This document shows positions 42,773 to 51,305 of a DNA stretch of 64,000 bases, in pieces. The notes under the pieces were generated by a model. That model worked only from the letters and a program-made list of their open reading frames with translations, did no database searches and was not told where the DNA came from. This DNA is from UBA2166 sp964463965 (GTDB taxonomy: Bacteria; Nitrospirota; Nitrospiria; Nitrospirales; UBA2166): the NCBI GenBank assembly GCA_964463965.1, contig CAYXED010000008.1:1-64000 (forward strand), in the 5' to 3' direction. Positions within the stretch are counted from its first letter, which is position 1. Every line of letters starts with the position of its first letter. Position numbers and translations under genes: made by a program.

Positions 42773-43864
42773 ATGAACAGAATCGTTACAGTTAAATGGA
42801 TCTATTTAATGGTTCTTATATCTTTTGGCACTCTTGCATGTCAAAAAGAAAAGGAATTGGAGGTTGCGGGTGCACCAAAGGAGTCACCTGTCAAAGTTTC
42901 AAGAGTAACCTTACAGGATGTTCAGCATGCAATTACGCTTGTTGGGACGGTTGAGCCACAACGACGTAGTATTGTGGCAAGCGAAATCTCTGGGTTAGTT
43001 ACAAGTTTTCCGCTGAATGAAGGCGATGCTGTTGAGGTAGGTGAATTATTGGCCAGACTTCGAACTGACACTATAGATATTCGTATGGGCGAAGCTCTTG
43101 CTCGGCGTAGAGAGGGTATTGCACGATACCGAAAAGCTAAGTTTAAACTCAATCGCACACAGGCCCTGTTACGTAGCGGTACTGCCTCGCAGCAGGACTT
43201 TGAGGATGATGAAGCTGAAGAATTAGCACTTCGTGAGCAATTGTTGCAGTTAAAATCACAGATTTCTGAGTATCAGGATCAGTTGAGAATGTCGAGAGTT
43301 CTTGCCCCATTTTCTGGTTTGATCATCAAGGAACATACCGAAGTAGGACAGTGGATTCCGGAGGGTGGGCCAGTTGTTGAAATGCTTGATCTATCACATG
43401 TTCAAGTTGAGATACCTCTTCCTGAACGCTATGTTAATGATGTAAAACGTGGTGATCCAGTTGTTGTTAGTTTTGATGCGATACCTTCTCTCAAAACTAC
43501 AGGTACTATTTTTTCCATTGTTTCTCAAGCCAATCCAGAAACACGCACTTTTCCAGTTCGGATTGATATTCCAAACCCCAAAGGAAAAATTAAAAGTGGG
43601 ATGTTTGCGCGTATCACTCTTTCTGCAGGCTTACCTTATAAGGCTATCTTGGTTCCTAAGGATGCAGTTGTTCTTCGAGGTGGTAGGGAGTATGTCGTTG
43701 TTGTTGACAAATCAGTTGCGACGCAGGTGCCTGTAGAATCGGGGCAACATGTTGATCATCTTCTTGAAGTTACTGGGGCCTTAACCAAGGAAATGAATGT
43801 TGTAACTGAGGGAAATGAGAGACTCTTTACTGGTCAGAGAGTAAAAGTTCTGACGGATAGATGA
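42773..43864 (+). CDS. RND efflux periplasmic adaptor (membrane fusion) lipoprotein
   Basis: A 363-residue HlyD/AcrA-type adaptor. The N-terminal signal ends in a lipobox with C23 (GTLAC), so it should be lipid-anchored on the periplasmic side of the inner membrane. A biotinyl-lipoyl half-motif (VGTVEPQRRSIVASEISG), a coiled-coil hairpin (about 104-176), the second lipoyl half (SRVLAPFSGLIIKEH), a beta-barrel and a membrane-proximal domain follow in the usual order. It bridges the downstream RND pump to an outer membrane channel that is not in the window. Confidence 0.93.
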   Translation: MNRIVTVKWIYLMVLISFGTLACQKEKELEVAGAPKESPVKVSRVTLQDVQHAITLVGTVEPQRRSIVASEISGLVTSFPLNEGDAVEVGELLARLRTDTIDIRMGEALARRREGIARYRKAKFKLNRTQALLRSGTASQQDFEDDEAEELALREQLLQLKSQISEYQDQLRMSRVLAPFSGLIIKEHTEVGQWIPEGGPVVEMLDLSHVQVEIPLPERYVNDVKRGDPVVVSFDAIPSLKTTGTIFSIVSQANPETRTFPVRIDIPNPKGKIKSGMFARITLSAGLPYKAILVPKDAVVLRGGREYVVVVDKSVATQVPVESGQHVDHLLEVTGALTKEMNVVTEGNERLFTGQRVKVLTDR

Positions 43865-43920
43865 CAGAAAGACTGTTTAATGTTTCACTCATGTAATTAG
43901 GGCCCCTCCTTCCGATTACC

Positions 43921-46900
43921 ATGAAGCTTGTCAACTTTGCCATTCGTAATCCAGTCAATGTAACCGTCTGGGTCCTTTTTATTGCACTATTTTCTCTTGT
44001 AGCTCTTCTTAGGCTTCCGGTTCAACTTGCACCTGATGTTGAAAAGCCAGAAATTACTGTTGAGACTGATTGGTTTGGGGCCAGTCCCCAAGAAATTGAG
44101 CGAGAGATTATTGATGAGCAAGAAGAGGAATTGCGTGGAGTTGAAGGCCTTGAAAAAATGTTTAGTGAAAGCTTGGATGGACGTGGCCGTATTAAGCTTC
44201 GTTTTCCCGCTGGTACCGATATGGATACAGCATTACTTCGTGTTGATAACAGGCTAAATCAAGTTGAAGAATATCCAGTTGATGTTGATCAGCCAGTTAT
44301 TACAAGTGCAGATGTCACTGGTGGAGCTATTGGGTGGTTTATTGTTGAGCCCTTGGAAGGGAATCCTGTTGATATTCAGACTATGAGGAATTTTGTCGAG
44401 GATGTTGTGAAGCCTCGTTTTGAGCGTGTATCTGGTGTTGCGATATCAAATGTATATGGTGGAAGGGAGCGTGAAGTTCAAGTACTGGTAGATCCTTCGA
44501 AGCTTGCTGCTCGTTCAGTTACAGTACTGCAATTGGCACAAGCCCTTGAACGAGAAAACCGAAACTATAGTGGGGGAGATTTTGATGAAGGAAAACGCCG
44601 TTATGTTGTAAGAACTGTTGGTGAATATCCAACACCAAGTTCAGTTGAGAGTGTTGTACTTGCACAAGTTAATGGAGCACCTGTCTATGTTCGTGATGTG
44701 GCGACTGTAGATGTTGGATATAAAGATCCTCAAACCGTAGTCCGAGAAATGGGCCGGACTGCAATTGCTGTAAATACAATTCGAGAAGTTGGTGCGAATG
44801 TGCTTGATACGATGGATGGATTGAAAGCTGCACTTCAGGAGCTCAATAAAGGAGAATTAAGCTCTCGCGGTTTACATGCCTACCAAGTATATGATGAAAC
44901 GATTTACGTAAATAGTTCCCTGTCTTTGGTAAAGCAAAATCTTGTAATTGGAAGTTTTCTCGCAATTTTTGTCCTATACCTATTTTTACGAACAGGAAGT
45001 AGTACATTGGTCGTTGGTGTTGCTATTCCGATTAGTATCATGGGTACTTTTATTATGCTTTGGCTACTTGATCGAAATTTAAATGTAGTCAGCTTGGCGG
45101 GCATGACATTTGCTGCTGGTATGTTAGTGGACAATGCTATTGTTGTACTTGAAAATATATATAGACATAGAGAAAGTGGTAAAGATTTAGTCCGCGCGGC
45201 TTACGATGGAACTGTTGAGGTATGGGGAGCGGTCTTAGCTAGTACTCTGACAACTATTGCGGTATTTGTTCCCATTGTTTTTGTCGAAGAGCAGGCTGGG
45301 CAATTATTTCGTGATATTGCAATTGCAATTAGTGCAGGTGTTGGGTTGAGTTTATTGGTCTCGATTCTTGTTGTCCCATCATTGTCTGCACGTGTTTTAA
45401 AAACCGCTGTATTGTCAAATGCTGCGACAGGGAGAGCTCAAACTAAAAACTTACGAAAAGTTTTTGGTGAGGTTCCAATTCTTTTAGCCAGGATAATTTC
45501 ATGGATTTGCTCTAGTTTTCTTAGGCGGATTTTAGTAATTTTTGCTTTAACAGCTCTTGCTATTAGCACTGTTTGGGGTTTTGCACCCAAAGCAGAGTAC
45601 CTTCCTGATGGAAATCGGAATTTAGTGATGGGTGTGCTACTTCCACCACCTGGCTACAATACAGATCAGTTTATAGAAATGGGTAAAGCGATAGAAAGTG
45701 TACTCAGTCCTCACTGGAATGCTTTACCAGGTACCCCTGAAGAAGAAGCCTTGGACGGACCTAGTATTCTTAATTTCTTTTATGTTGCCCGTGGAAGAAC
45801 GATATTTCTTGGGGGTAGAACAAATGATCCAGCAGAAGTTAAAGAACTAATTCCCCTTTTCCAAAGGGCAACACGAGACTTGCCAGGTGTGATTTCAATT
45901 ATCAAACAACGAGGGTTGTTTGAGCGAGGTTTGGCTGGTGGACGAACAATTGAAATTGAAGTTACAGGACCAGATTTAAATGAAATTCTCCGTATTGGAA
46001 CCAAAATATTTATGCAAGCACGTGATTTAATTCCTGGGGCACAAGTTCGACCGGTTCCAAGCCTTGATCTTGGTAGTCCAGAAGTACAGCTTATCTTGAA
46101 GAGAGATCAAGGTGCAGACGTGCAAATGAGTAACCAAGAATTAGGTTTTACGGTTGATGCTTTGGTGGATGGGGCGAGGGCAAGTGATTTTCAATTTGAA
46201 GGAGAAGAAATTGATTTAACCGTTCGAGGTGAGGATCGCTATTCTACACGTACACAAGATCTTGCACACCTTCCGCTGTATACGCCTGGAGGAACATTAA
46301 CAACGCTTGGTGCTATTGCGGACATTGACCTAATTCCAGGACCTGAACAGATTAACCATATTGAACAAAAGCGCTCTATCGTAATTAATGTTGTGCCTCA
46401 AGATCAGATGCCTTTAGAAGCAGCAATGAACATTATCACTCAAAATATTATTCAACCTCTTGAAAACACTGGGACTCTAGGACCACTTTATAATCTAACG
46501 GTATCGGGAACAGCAGATGACCTTACTTTGACTTATGAGGCTTTAAAGTGGAACTTTCTACTTGCTTTGATTATTACATACTTATTAATGGCAGCACTTT
46601 TTGAGAGCTTTCTATATCCTTTTGTTATTTTATTCAGCGTGCCACTTGCAGCTGCGGGTGGAATTATAGGGTTGTTTTTGGTAAGTAATTTGGTTGCTTA
46701 TCAAGCCTTGGATGTCTTAACAATGTTGGGTTTTATCATTCTGGTTGGGGTTGTCGTTAATAATGCTATTCTCATAGTACATCAAGCCCTAAACCTCATG
46801 GATCCGACTCGAGTTGGAACAGCTGTGCATCACAACGAAGATGCATCGGTTTCGCTGTCGTTAGTTGAAGCTGTTAGTGAGTCTGTCCGAATTCGAGTAC

Positions 46901-47121
46901 GCCCAATTTTTATGAGTATGTTAACAACAGTTTTTGGCCTCTTCCCCTTGATACTTGCCACTGGACCAGGTTCTGAACTTTACCGTGGTATTGGTAGTGT
47001 AGTGCTGGGTGGTCTTATTGTGTCCACAGTGTTTACATTATTTGTTGTGCCGGCTCTCTTTACACTGCTAATGGATTTAAAGTTAAAAGTTGTAAACTTT
47101 AACCGTTTTCAAAGTCAGTAG
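43921..47121 (+). CDS. RND-family efflux transporter permease
   Basis: A 1066-residue AcrB/MexB-like pump with two sets of six membrane helices and two large periplasmic loops. The proton-relay region in TM4 reads GMLVDNAIVVLENIYRHRE, with the first Asp kept and Asn at the second position, a frequent variant outside the AcrB group. GVVVNNAILIVHQAL is the matching TM10 segment. Substrates could be drugs, solvents or metals; the lack of metal-binding motifs makes the HME type less likely. It follows its adaptor by 56 bases. Confidence 0.93.
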   Translation: MKLVNFAIRNPVNVTVWVLFIALFSLVALLRLPVQLAPDVEKPEITVETDWFGASPQEIEREIIDEQEEELRGVEGLEKMFSESLDGRGRIKLRFPAGTDMDTALLRVDNRLNQVEEYPVDVDQPVITSADVTGGAIGWFIVEPLEGNPVDIQTMRNFVEDVVKPRFERVSGVAISNVYGGREREVQVLVDPSKLAARSVTVLQLAQALERENRNYSGGDFDEGKRRYVVRTVGEYPTPSSVESVVLAQVNGAPVYVRDVATVDVGYKDPQTVVREMGRTAIAVNTIREVGANVLDTMDGLKAALQELNKGELSSRGLHAYQVYDETIYVNSSLSLVKQNLVIGSFLAIFVLYLFLRTGSSTLVVGVAIPISIMGTFIMLWLLDRNLNVVSLAGMTFAAGMLVDNAIVVLENIYRHRESGKDLVRAAYDGTVEVWGAVLASTLTTIAVFVPIVFVEEQAGQLFRDIAIAISAGVGLSLLVSILVVPSLSARVLKTAVLSNAATGRAQTKNLRKVFGEVPILLARIISWICSSFLRRILVIFALTALAISTVWGFAPKAEYLPDGNRNLVMGVLLPPPGYNTDQFIEMGKAIESVLSPHWNALPGTPEEEALDGPSILNFFYVARGRTIFLGGRTNDPAEVKELIPLFQRATRDLPGVISIIKQRGLFERGLAGGRTIEIEVTGPDLNEILRIGTKIFMQARDLIPGAQVRPVPSLDLGSPEVQLILKRDQGADVQMSNQELGFTVDALVDGARASDFQFEGEEIDLTVRGEDRYSTRTQDLAHLPLYTPGGTLTTLGAIADIDLIPGPEQINHIEQKRSIVINVVPQDQMPLEAAMNIITQNIIQPLENTGTLGPLYNLTVSGTADDLTLTYEALKWNFLLALIITYLLMAALFESFLYPFVILFSVPLAAAGGIIGLFLVSNLVAYQALDVLTMLGFIILVGVVVNNAILIVHQALNLMDPTRVGTAVHHNEDASVSLSLVEAVSESVRIRVRPIFMSMLTTVFGLFPLILATGPGSELYRGIGSVVLGGLIVSTVFTLFVVPALFTLLMDLKLKVVNFNRFQSQ

Positions 47122-47148
47122 TAAGCTCATACACGCAGCTTTAGGAAT

Positions 47149-47673
47149 CTATCTAGGAAACTCTTCCTGAATAAACGGGGCTCCGTCGGTGGTGCCGTAT
47201 CGCATTAGTGTAGCTTGCCATTTAACTCGTTTTCCATGGGCCTTTAGCAGCCCATTAACCAGATATTCTTGCCCAATGTTTTTCCCGTGGGGATAAATAG
47301 TTATTTTATAGTCTCGAATAACAGCGTATCCAGAGTGTTTTTTATAACCACGAATAAATTCCATGATTAGTGATTTTCTGGACTTTTCATCAGTAAAAAA
47401 TGCAGATGGTAGCGCCGAATCATTCAATAGTTTTTCAATCGGGTAGTTGAAGTGTCTTGCAGCACTATTACTGATCATCTCTGGCTTCGTGTTTAGCAAA
47501 CCTTCGAGTGATATATCTTCTGGATAGGCTACAAAGACATATGGAATAGCACCCCTGATAAAATCATGAGCAGCAATGCGCTGATTTATTTTCATTGATG
47601 TTTTAGTAATAATATAAGGTGGAATAAATGGGACTATGTAGAGAAGGATCTCGATTGGTGGCCAAATTTGCAT
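47149..47673 (-). CDS. Hypothetical PAS-like domain protein
   Basis: A 174-residue protein convergent with the RND pump. Residues ~60-165 look like a divergent PAS fold: NSAARHFNYPIEKLLND resembles the PAS helix motif, and WQATLMRYGTTDG resembles the final strands. There is no kinase, cyclase or helix-turn-helix output domain. An N-terminal hydrophobic stretch (about 7-22) may be a membrane segment or may fall outside the real start; ATG 47595 is an alternative that removes it. No good ribosome site decides. Function unknown. Confidence 0.5.
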   Translation of the reverse strand: MQIWPPIEILLYIVPFIPPYIITKTSMKINQRIAAHDFIRGAIPYVFVAYPEDISLEGLLNTKPEMISNSAARHFNYPIEKLLNDSALPSAFFTDEKSRKSLIMEFIRGYKKHSGYAVIRDYKITIYPHGKNIGQEYLVNGLLKAHGKRVKWQATLMRYGTTDGAPFIQEEFPR

Positions 47674-47807
47674 CGCTCTGTGTACTAGCTAGAGCAGTAG
47701 GATAATGCATGTGCCCACAGTGATAGTTGCACGAATTGGCTGTGAAACCACCTTTTCTAGGATATTTTCAAGGAGGCTGACAGGTTGTATGGCCATTAAA
47801 TATAACG

Positions 47808-49193
47808 TTATCTAGTAGTAATAATGCCTGTTGCGTGTAACAATATTAGTATGACAAGAATAGGGGCAACATATCGAAGAAGATTACGCCATGAGTGATA
47901 AATAATGGTGTTGTTTATAGCAAGCTCATCGTGGGTTGATTTTTGAGACATTATCCAAGCAGCAAATATGGCCATCAGTAAACCTCCAAGAGGTAATAAT
48001 ATATTTGCAGTTAACCCTTCAATGGTGTCAAAAAATGTTAGCCCTAAGAATTTTACTTTTGACCAAAGGTTGAAGGATAAAAGACAACCAATCCCAATAA
48101 TCCACGCGCAAACCCCTGAGGTTAGCGCTGCCATGATGCGACTCATGCGGTAGTTCTCTATTAGCCATGTTACTACTGGTTCAAGGAGTGAGATGGAGGA
48201 TGTTAGTGCCGCAAACATAAGTAATGTGAAAAAGAGGGTTCCAAAAACTTGCCCAAATGGCATTTGCCCAAAGGCAATTGGAAGAGTTTGAAATACTAAT
48301 CCAGACCCTCCTGATGGCTCCAAACCATACGTAAACACTATGGGGAAGATCGCGAGTCCAGCGAGTATAGCCACCCCAGTATCTGTCATAGCAATGATGG
48401 CAGAGGTTTGCGTAATTGACGCTTGCTGTGGAAGGTAAGATCCATAAATCATGATAGCGCCCATACCAAGGCTAAGACTAAAAAATGCTTGTCCAAGCGC
48501 TAAAAATATTCCTGCGGCTGAGATTTTGCTGAAGTCTGGAGTGAAGAGATAGAGGAACCCGTCAGTAAATTTTTCCGTAGACATGGCATATCCAACCAGT
48601 ATAATCAGGATTACACATAGCGTGGGCATGAGAAGTCGCACTGTACGTTCAAGTCCACCGCTAACGCCTCGTGCTACTACAGTAATTGTTAAGACCATAA
48701 AGATACTATGCCAAATAAGAAGGCGTGTGGGGTTTGAAAGTAATTGTGAAAATATATTCTTTGCTTCGTCAGCAGTTGTTTCATTAAAGAGGCCTGTTAT
48801 GGCGTGTAAAACATATGCGAGTGTCCATCCAGCGACGACACTGTAAAAAGTCAAAACTAAGAACCCCGCTAGGATTCCAATCCATCCAATGCATTGCCAC
48901 CACGATCCTGCATTTGCTTCTTTTATCAATGTTCGCATTGTGTTCACGGGTGTTTGTTTGCCACGACGGCCGAGTAAAATTTCTGCCATCATGATTGGAA
49001 TCCCGACCACAAGGACACATGTGACATAAATGAAAAGAAAGGCACCTCCACCATTCTCACCTGTAATATATGGAAACCTCCAGATATTACCCAAGCCAAC
49101 AGCTGAACCTGTTGCCGCCAGAATAAATGCCCACTTTGAGGACCATTGGCCGTGTATGGATTGCCTAGTTTCAGGGGAGGGTGTATTCATCAT
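47808..49193 (-). CDS. Sodium-dependent transporter, NSS (SNF) family
   Basis: A 461-residue LeuT-fold symporter with about 11-12 helices. The first helix GSAVGLGNIWRFPYITGENGGGAF contains the unwound Na/substrate segment, almost identical to family consensus, and the helix 6 region LGQAFFSLSLGMGAIMIYGSYL is also typical. Bacterial members take up amino acids with sodium. Start ATG 49193 (or 49190) is set by AAAGGAC upstream. It is divergent from mutM. No small MetS-type partner gene is convincing downstream. Confidence 0.92.
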   Translation of the reverse strand: MMNTPSPETRQSIHGQWSSKWAFILAATGSAVGLGNIWRFPYITGENGGGAFLFIYVTCVLVVGIPIMMAEILLGRRGKQTPVNTMRTLIKEANAGSWWQCIGWIGILAGFLVLTFYSVVAGWTLAYVLHAITGLFNETTADEAKNIFSQLLSNPTRLLIWHSIFMVLTITVVARGVSGGLERTVRLLMPTLCVILIILVGYAMSTEKFTDGFLYLFTPDFSKISAAGIFLALGQAFFSLSLGMGAIMIYGSYLPQQASITQTSAIIAMTDTGVAILAGLAIFPIVFTYGLEPSGGSGLVFQTLPIAFGQMPFGQVFGTLFFTLLMFAALTSSISLLEPVVTWLIENYRMSRIMAALTSGVCAWIIGIGCLLSFNLWSKVKFLGLTFFDTIEGLTANILLPLGGLLMAIFAAWIMSQKSTHDELAINNTIIYHSWRNLLRYVAPILVILILLHATGIITTR

Positions 49194-49279
49194 TTTTTGT
49201 CCTTTAAGAAATATAGGCACTCGCTTGGCCACAGTATTCAATTATTCACAATATAGCAAGAGATATACTTTATAGAAGT

Positions 49280-50101
49280 ATGCCTGAATTGCCCGAAGCA
49301 GAATGTGTGGCGAGTTGTTTAAGGGAGCGTGTTTTATCGTCTACGATTCTTTCTATTTGGGTTGGTCGTGTTGACATAATTCGACATGGAAGCCGTTCGT
49401 TACACCAGTATATTGGAGCAAAAATTGTGGCAGTTGAGCGTAAGGGAAAGTGTGTCGTGTTTGTGGTTGATTATCCTGGAGGTGCTCGCTACATTGTAGC
49501 TGAACTTGGGATGACTGGACTTTTGTTATTTCGCGATACAGTGCAAGTTTTTCCACAACACACTCATCTCATTCTGAAACTCAATGGGTTAGAAAAAGAA
49601 GTACGCTATTGGAATGCAAGAAGGTTTGGGCGCATGCACTTTTACGATTCTACTGGAATTGAGCGTTTTCTATCGGCAAGATATGGGCCGGATGCACTTC
49701 AAATTTCTTTTGAAGATTTTTCAGCCATTTTTCGTACACGTAAAGGTAGGTTAAAACGGGTACTTATGAACCAAAAAATTATTGCGGGAATAGGGAATAT
49801 TTATGCAAATGAAATTCTATTTGATGCGCGCTTGCATCCTCATCGAGAGGTCAGCACCTTACGACCGCGTGAATATAAAAATCTTTTTTCTGCGATACGG
49901 CGAATACTGAATAATGCAATTGCTCTAGGAGGGTCCTCAATTCAAAACTTTAAACTTCCTGACGGAACTTCTGGTGGGTTTCAAGCGCGCCATGCAGTTT
50001 ATCACAGGGAAGGACTTGACTGTATTTCTGGCTGTGGGAGTACTATTCAACGTTTTTTTGAGGAACGGAGTTCTTTTGTCTGTGTGAAGTGTCAGCGGTA
50101 G
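49280..50101 (+). CDS. mutM: Formamidopyrimidine-DNA glycosylase
   Basis: Fpg (273 residues) removes 8-oxoguanine and formamidopyrimidines and nicks the strand. After Met removal P1 is the nucleophile, with E2 next (MPELPEAE). The helix-two-turn-helix NQKIIAGIGNIYANEILFDARLHP is complete. The C-terminal zinc finger has C248, C252, C268 and C271, so its first pair is spaced C-x3-C rather than the usual C-x2-C. The last 59 bases overlap the antisense cytochrome c gene. Confidence 0.94.
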   Translation: MPELPEAECVASCLRERVLSSTILSIWVGRVDIIRHGSRSLHQYIGAKIVAVERKGKCVVFVVDYPGGARYIVAELGMTGLLLFRDTVQVFPQHTHLILKLNGLEKEVRYWNARRFGRMHFYDSTGIERFLSARYGPDALQISFEDFSAIFRTRKGRLKRVLMNQKIIAGIGNIYANEILFDARLHPHREVSTLRPREYKNLFSAIRRILNNAIALGGSSIQNFKLPDGTSGGFQARHAVYHREGLDCISGCGSTIQRFFEERSSFVCVKCQR

Positions 50102-50444
50102 TTTTGAGTTTATTGTTTTCGTCTAAAGCACGGTGAGACTTTAAAACTAGATAATCAATGATTGCCTGTTTTTCCAAGTCTGTTGGTATATTTGCTCCGT
50201 AGGAAATAGCCATTTTCTCAACAGTTGTTTCCCAAAGCAACCGAGCCTGTTTCTTCGGTAGTTTTGGCTGCATTTGAATGTAGTCTAAATTATGGCAGAT
50301 ACTGCAATAATGTTCTAAAAGTTTCTCTCCTAGCTCTAAGGGTTGCTGTGGGGGGTCTGCTAGAGATTTTAATGGGAAGAAAATATAAAATAGCATTATG
50401 AAAAAGCTAACTTTTATGGTGAGTAGTCTTTTTTTGATGGACAT
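50043..50444 (-). CDS. Small periplasmic c-type cytochrome, SorB-like
   Basis: A 133-residue protein with a signal peptide (about 1-29, ending SLA) and one haem site C47-S-I-C50-H51. The surrounding text (LLEHYCSICHNLDYIQMQP ... KMAISYGANIP ... AIIDYL) resembles the cytochrome subunit of sulfite dehydrogenases (SorB) and related monohaem cytochromes; a Met in MQP or MAIS may be the distal ligand. No SorA-type molybdoenzyme is nearby. ATG 50444 is used because it begins the signal peptide; upstream in-frame codons reach 50543. Its last 59 bases are antisense to the end of mutM. Confidence 0.75.
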   Translation of the reverse strand: MSIKKRLLTIKVSFFIMLFYIFFPLKSLADPPQQPLELGEKLLEHYCSICHNLDYIQMQPKLPKKQARLLWETTVEKMAISYGANIPTDLEKQAIIDYLVLKSHRALDENNKLKTTADTSHRQKNSVPQKNVE

Positions 50445-50542
50445 ATGGGTGGTTTTTGTTTGAATTATTGTCATGGTACTAAATGCTTGGTTGATCAGGT
50501 AAAACTCTGGTGGTAGAGTGCCTGCATCTTTTGGTTTAGGCA

Positions 50543-51142
50543 ATGTTTTCTGGAATCGTAGAGGAAATAGGTACTATCAGTCAAAGTGAAACACGCACGG
50601 AGGGGGTGCGTCTGGCGGTTCAAGGACAAGTCGTCCACGAAGGACTTCAGGAAGGAGAGAGTGTCGCAGTCAATGGTGTTTGCTTAACTGTTGCGGCTAT
50701 TGGGAGTAAGCAGTTTTTTGTTGATGTTTCTCCGGAAACCTTAAAAGTAACCACATTAGGGGTGGTCGATAGTGGGTCCATTGTCAATTTGGAGCGTTCG
50801 ATAACCCTTCAGCAGCGTATTGGAGGCCATTTTGTTAGTGGGCATGTTGATACTATTGGTACTATCGTAGGACTCAATCATCTGGGTAATGCTTATATCT
50901 TCAGAGTAGATTTAGATCAGAGTTTCTTAAAATATTTTGTATTGAAAGGATCGGTTGCCATTGATGGTGTAAGCTTAACAGTTAATAAAATAGTGAACGC
51001 AGGCTTCGAAGTATCGATCATTCCTCATACTATGGAGAGAACAACTTTTGGCTCAAAGCGTGTTGGTGATTTAGTTAATATTGAAACCGACATGATGGGA
51101 AAATACATTGAAAGATTATATGAATCACGCACTACTCAATAG
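50543..51142 (+). CDS. ribE: Riboflavin synthase, alpha chain
   Basis: A 199-residue enzyme that dismutates two 6,7-dimethyl-8-ribityllumazines to riboflavin. Two lumazine-binding repeats are seen: MFSGIVEEIG with GVCLTV in the first and GHVDTIG with VAIDGVSLTVN and IPHTMERTTFG in the second. The start MFSGIVE is canonical. No FMN riboswitch-like sequence is visible upstream. ribF lies elsewhere in the window; the other rib genes do not. Confidence 0.95.
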   Translation: MFSGIVEEIGTISQSETRTEGVRLAVQGQVVHEGLQEGESVAVNGVCLTVAAIGSKQFFVDVSPETLKVTTLGVVDSGSIVNLERSITLQQRIGGHFVSGHVDTIGTIVGLNHLGNAYIFRVDLDQSFLKYFVLKGSVAIDGVSLTVNKIVNAGFEVSIIPHTMERTTFGSKRVGDLVNIETDMMGKYIERLYESRTTQ

Positions 51143-51201
51143 TAGCCGCAATTACTGGTTTTTTCTGGGGCACCTGTAATGAAATGAATTATGGCATATT
51201 A

Positions 51202-51231
51202 TTGACGCTAGTAAGGCGGTCGTGCGATAAT
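51202..51231 (+). promoter_or_regulatory. Candidate promoter of the ilv-psd-pss-leu-asd operon
   Basis: TTGACG (51202-51207), an 18-base spacer, and GATAAT (51226-51231) preceded by TGC, an extended -10. Initiation near 51238 gives a leader of about 68 bases, too short for a classical leader-peptide attenuator. Confidence 0.55.
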
Positions 51232-51305
51232 TGGCTTAACTTTTTAGCAGTACAATAGGGGTGTTTTGCGTTAATTGTCAGGGCACAAGGAGGTAAGGTT
51301 ACGAG

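Noticed and set aside
45100..45160. Asn in place of the second Asp of the TM4 proton relay in the RND pump
   Set aside because: VDNAIV is a common variant in functional RND transporters, so it is not evidence for a defect.
47691..47796. 35-codon minus-strand ORF after the NSS symporter, considered as a MetS-like small subunit
   Set aside because: It lacks a ribosome site, is shorter than MetS proteins and the hydrophobic segment is only about 10 residues.
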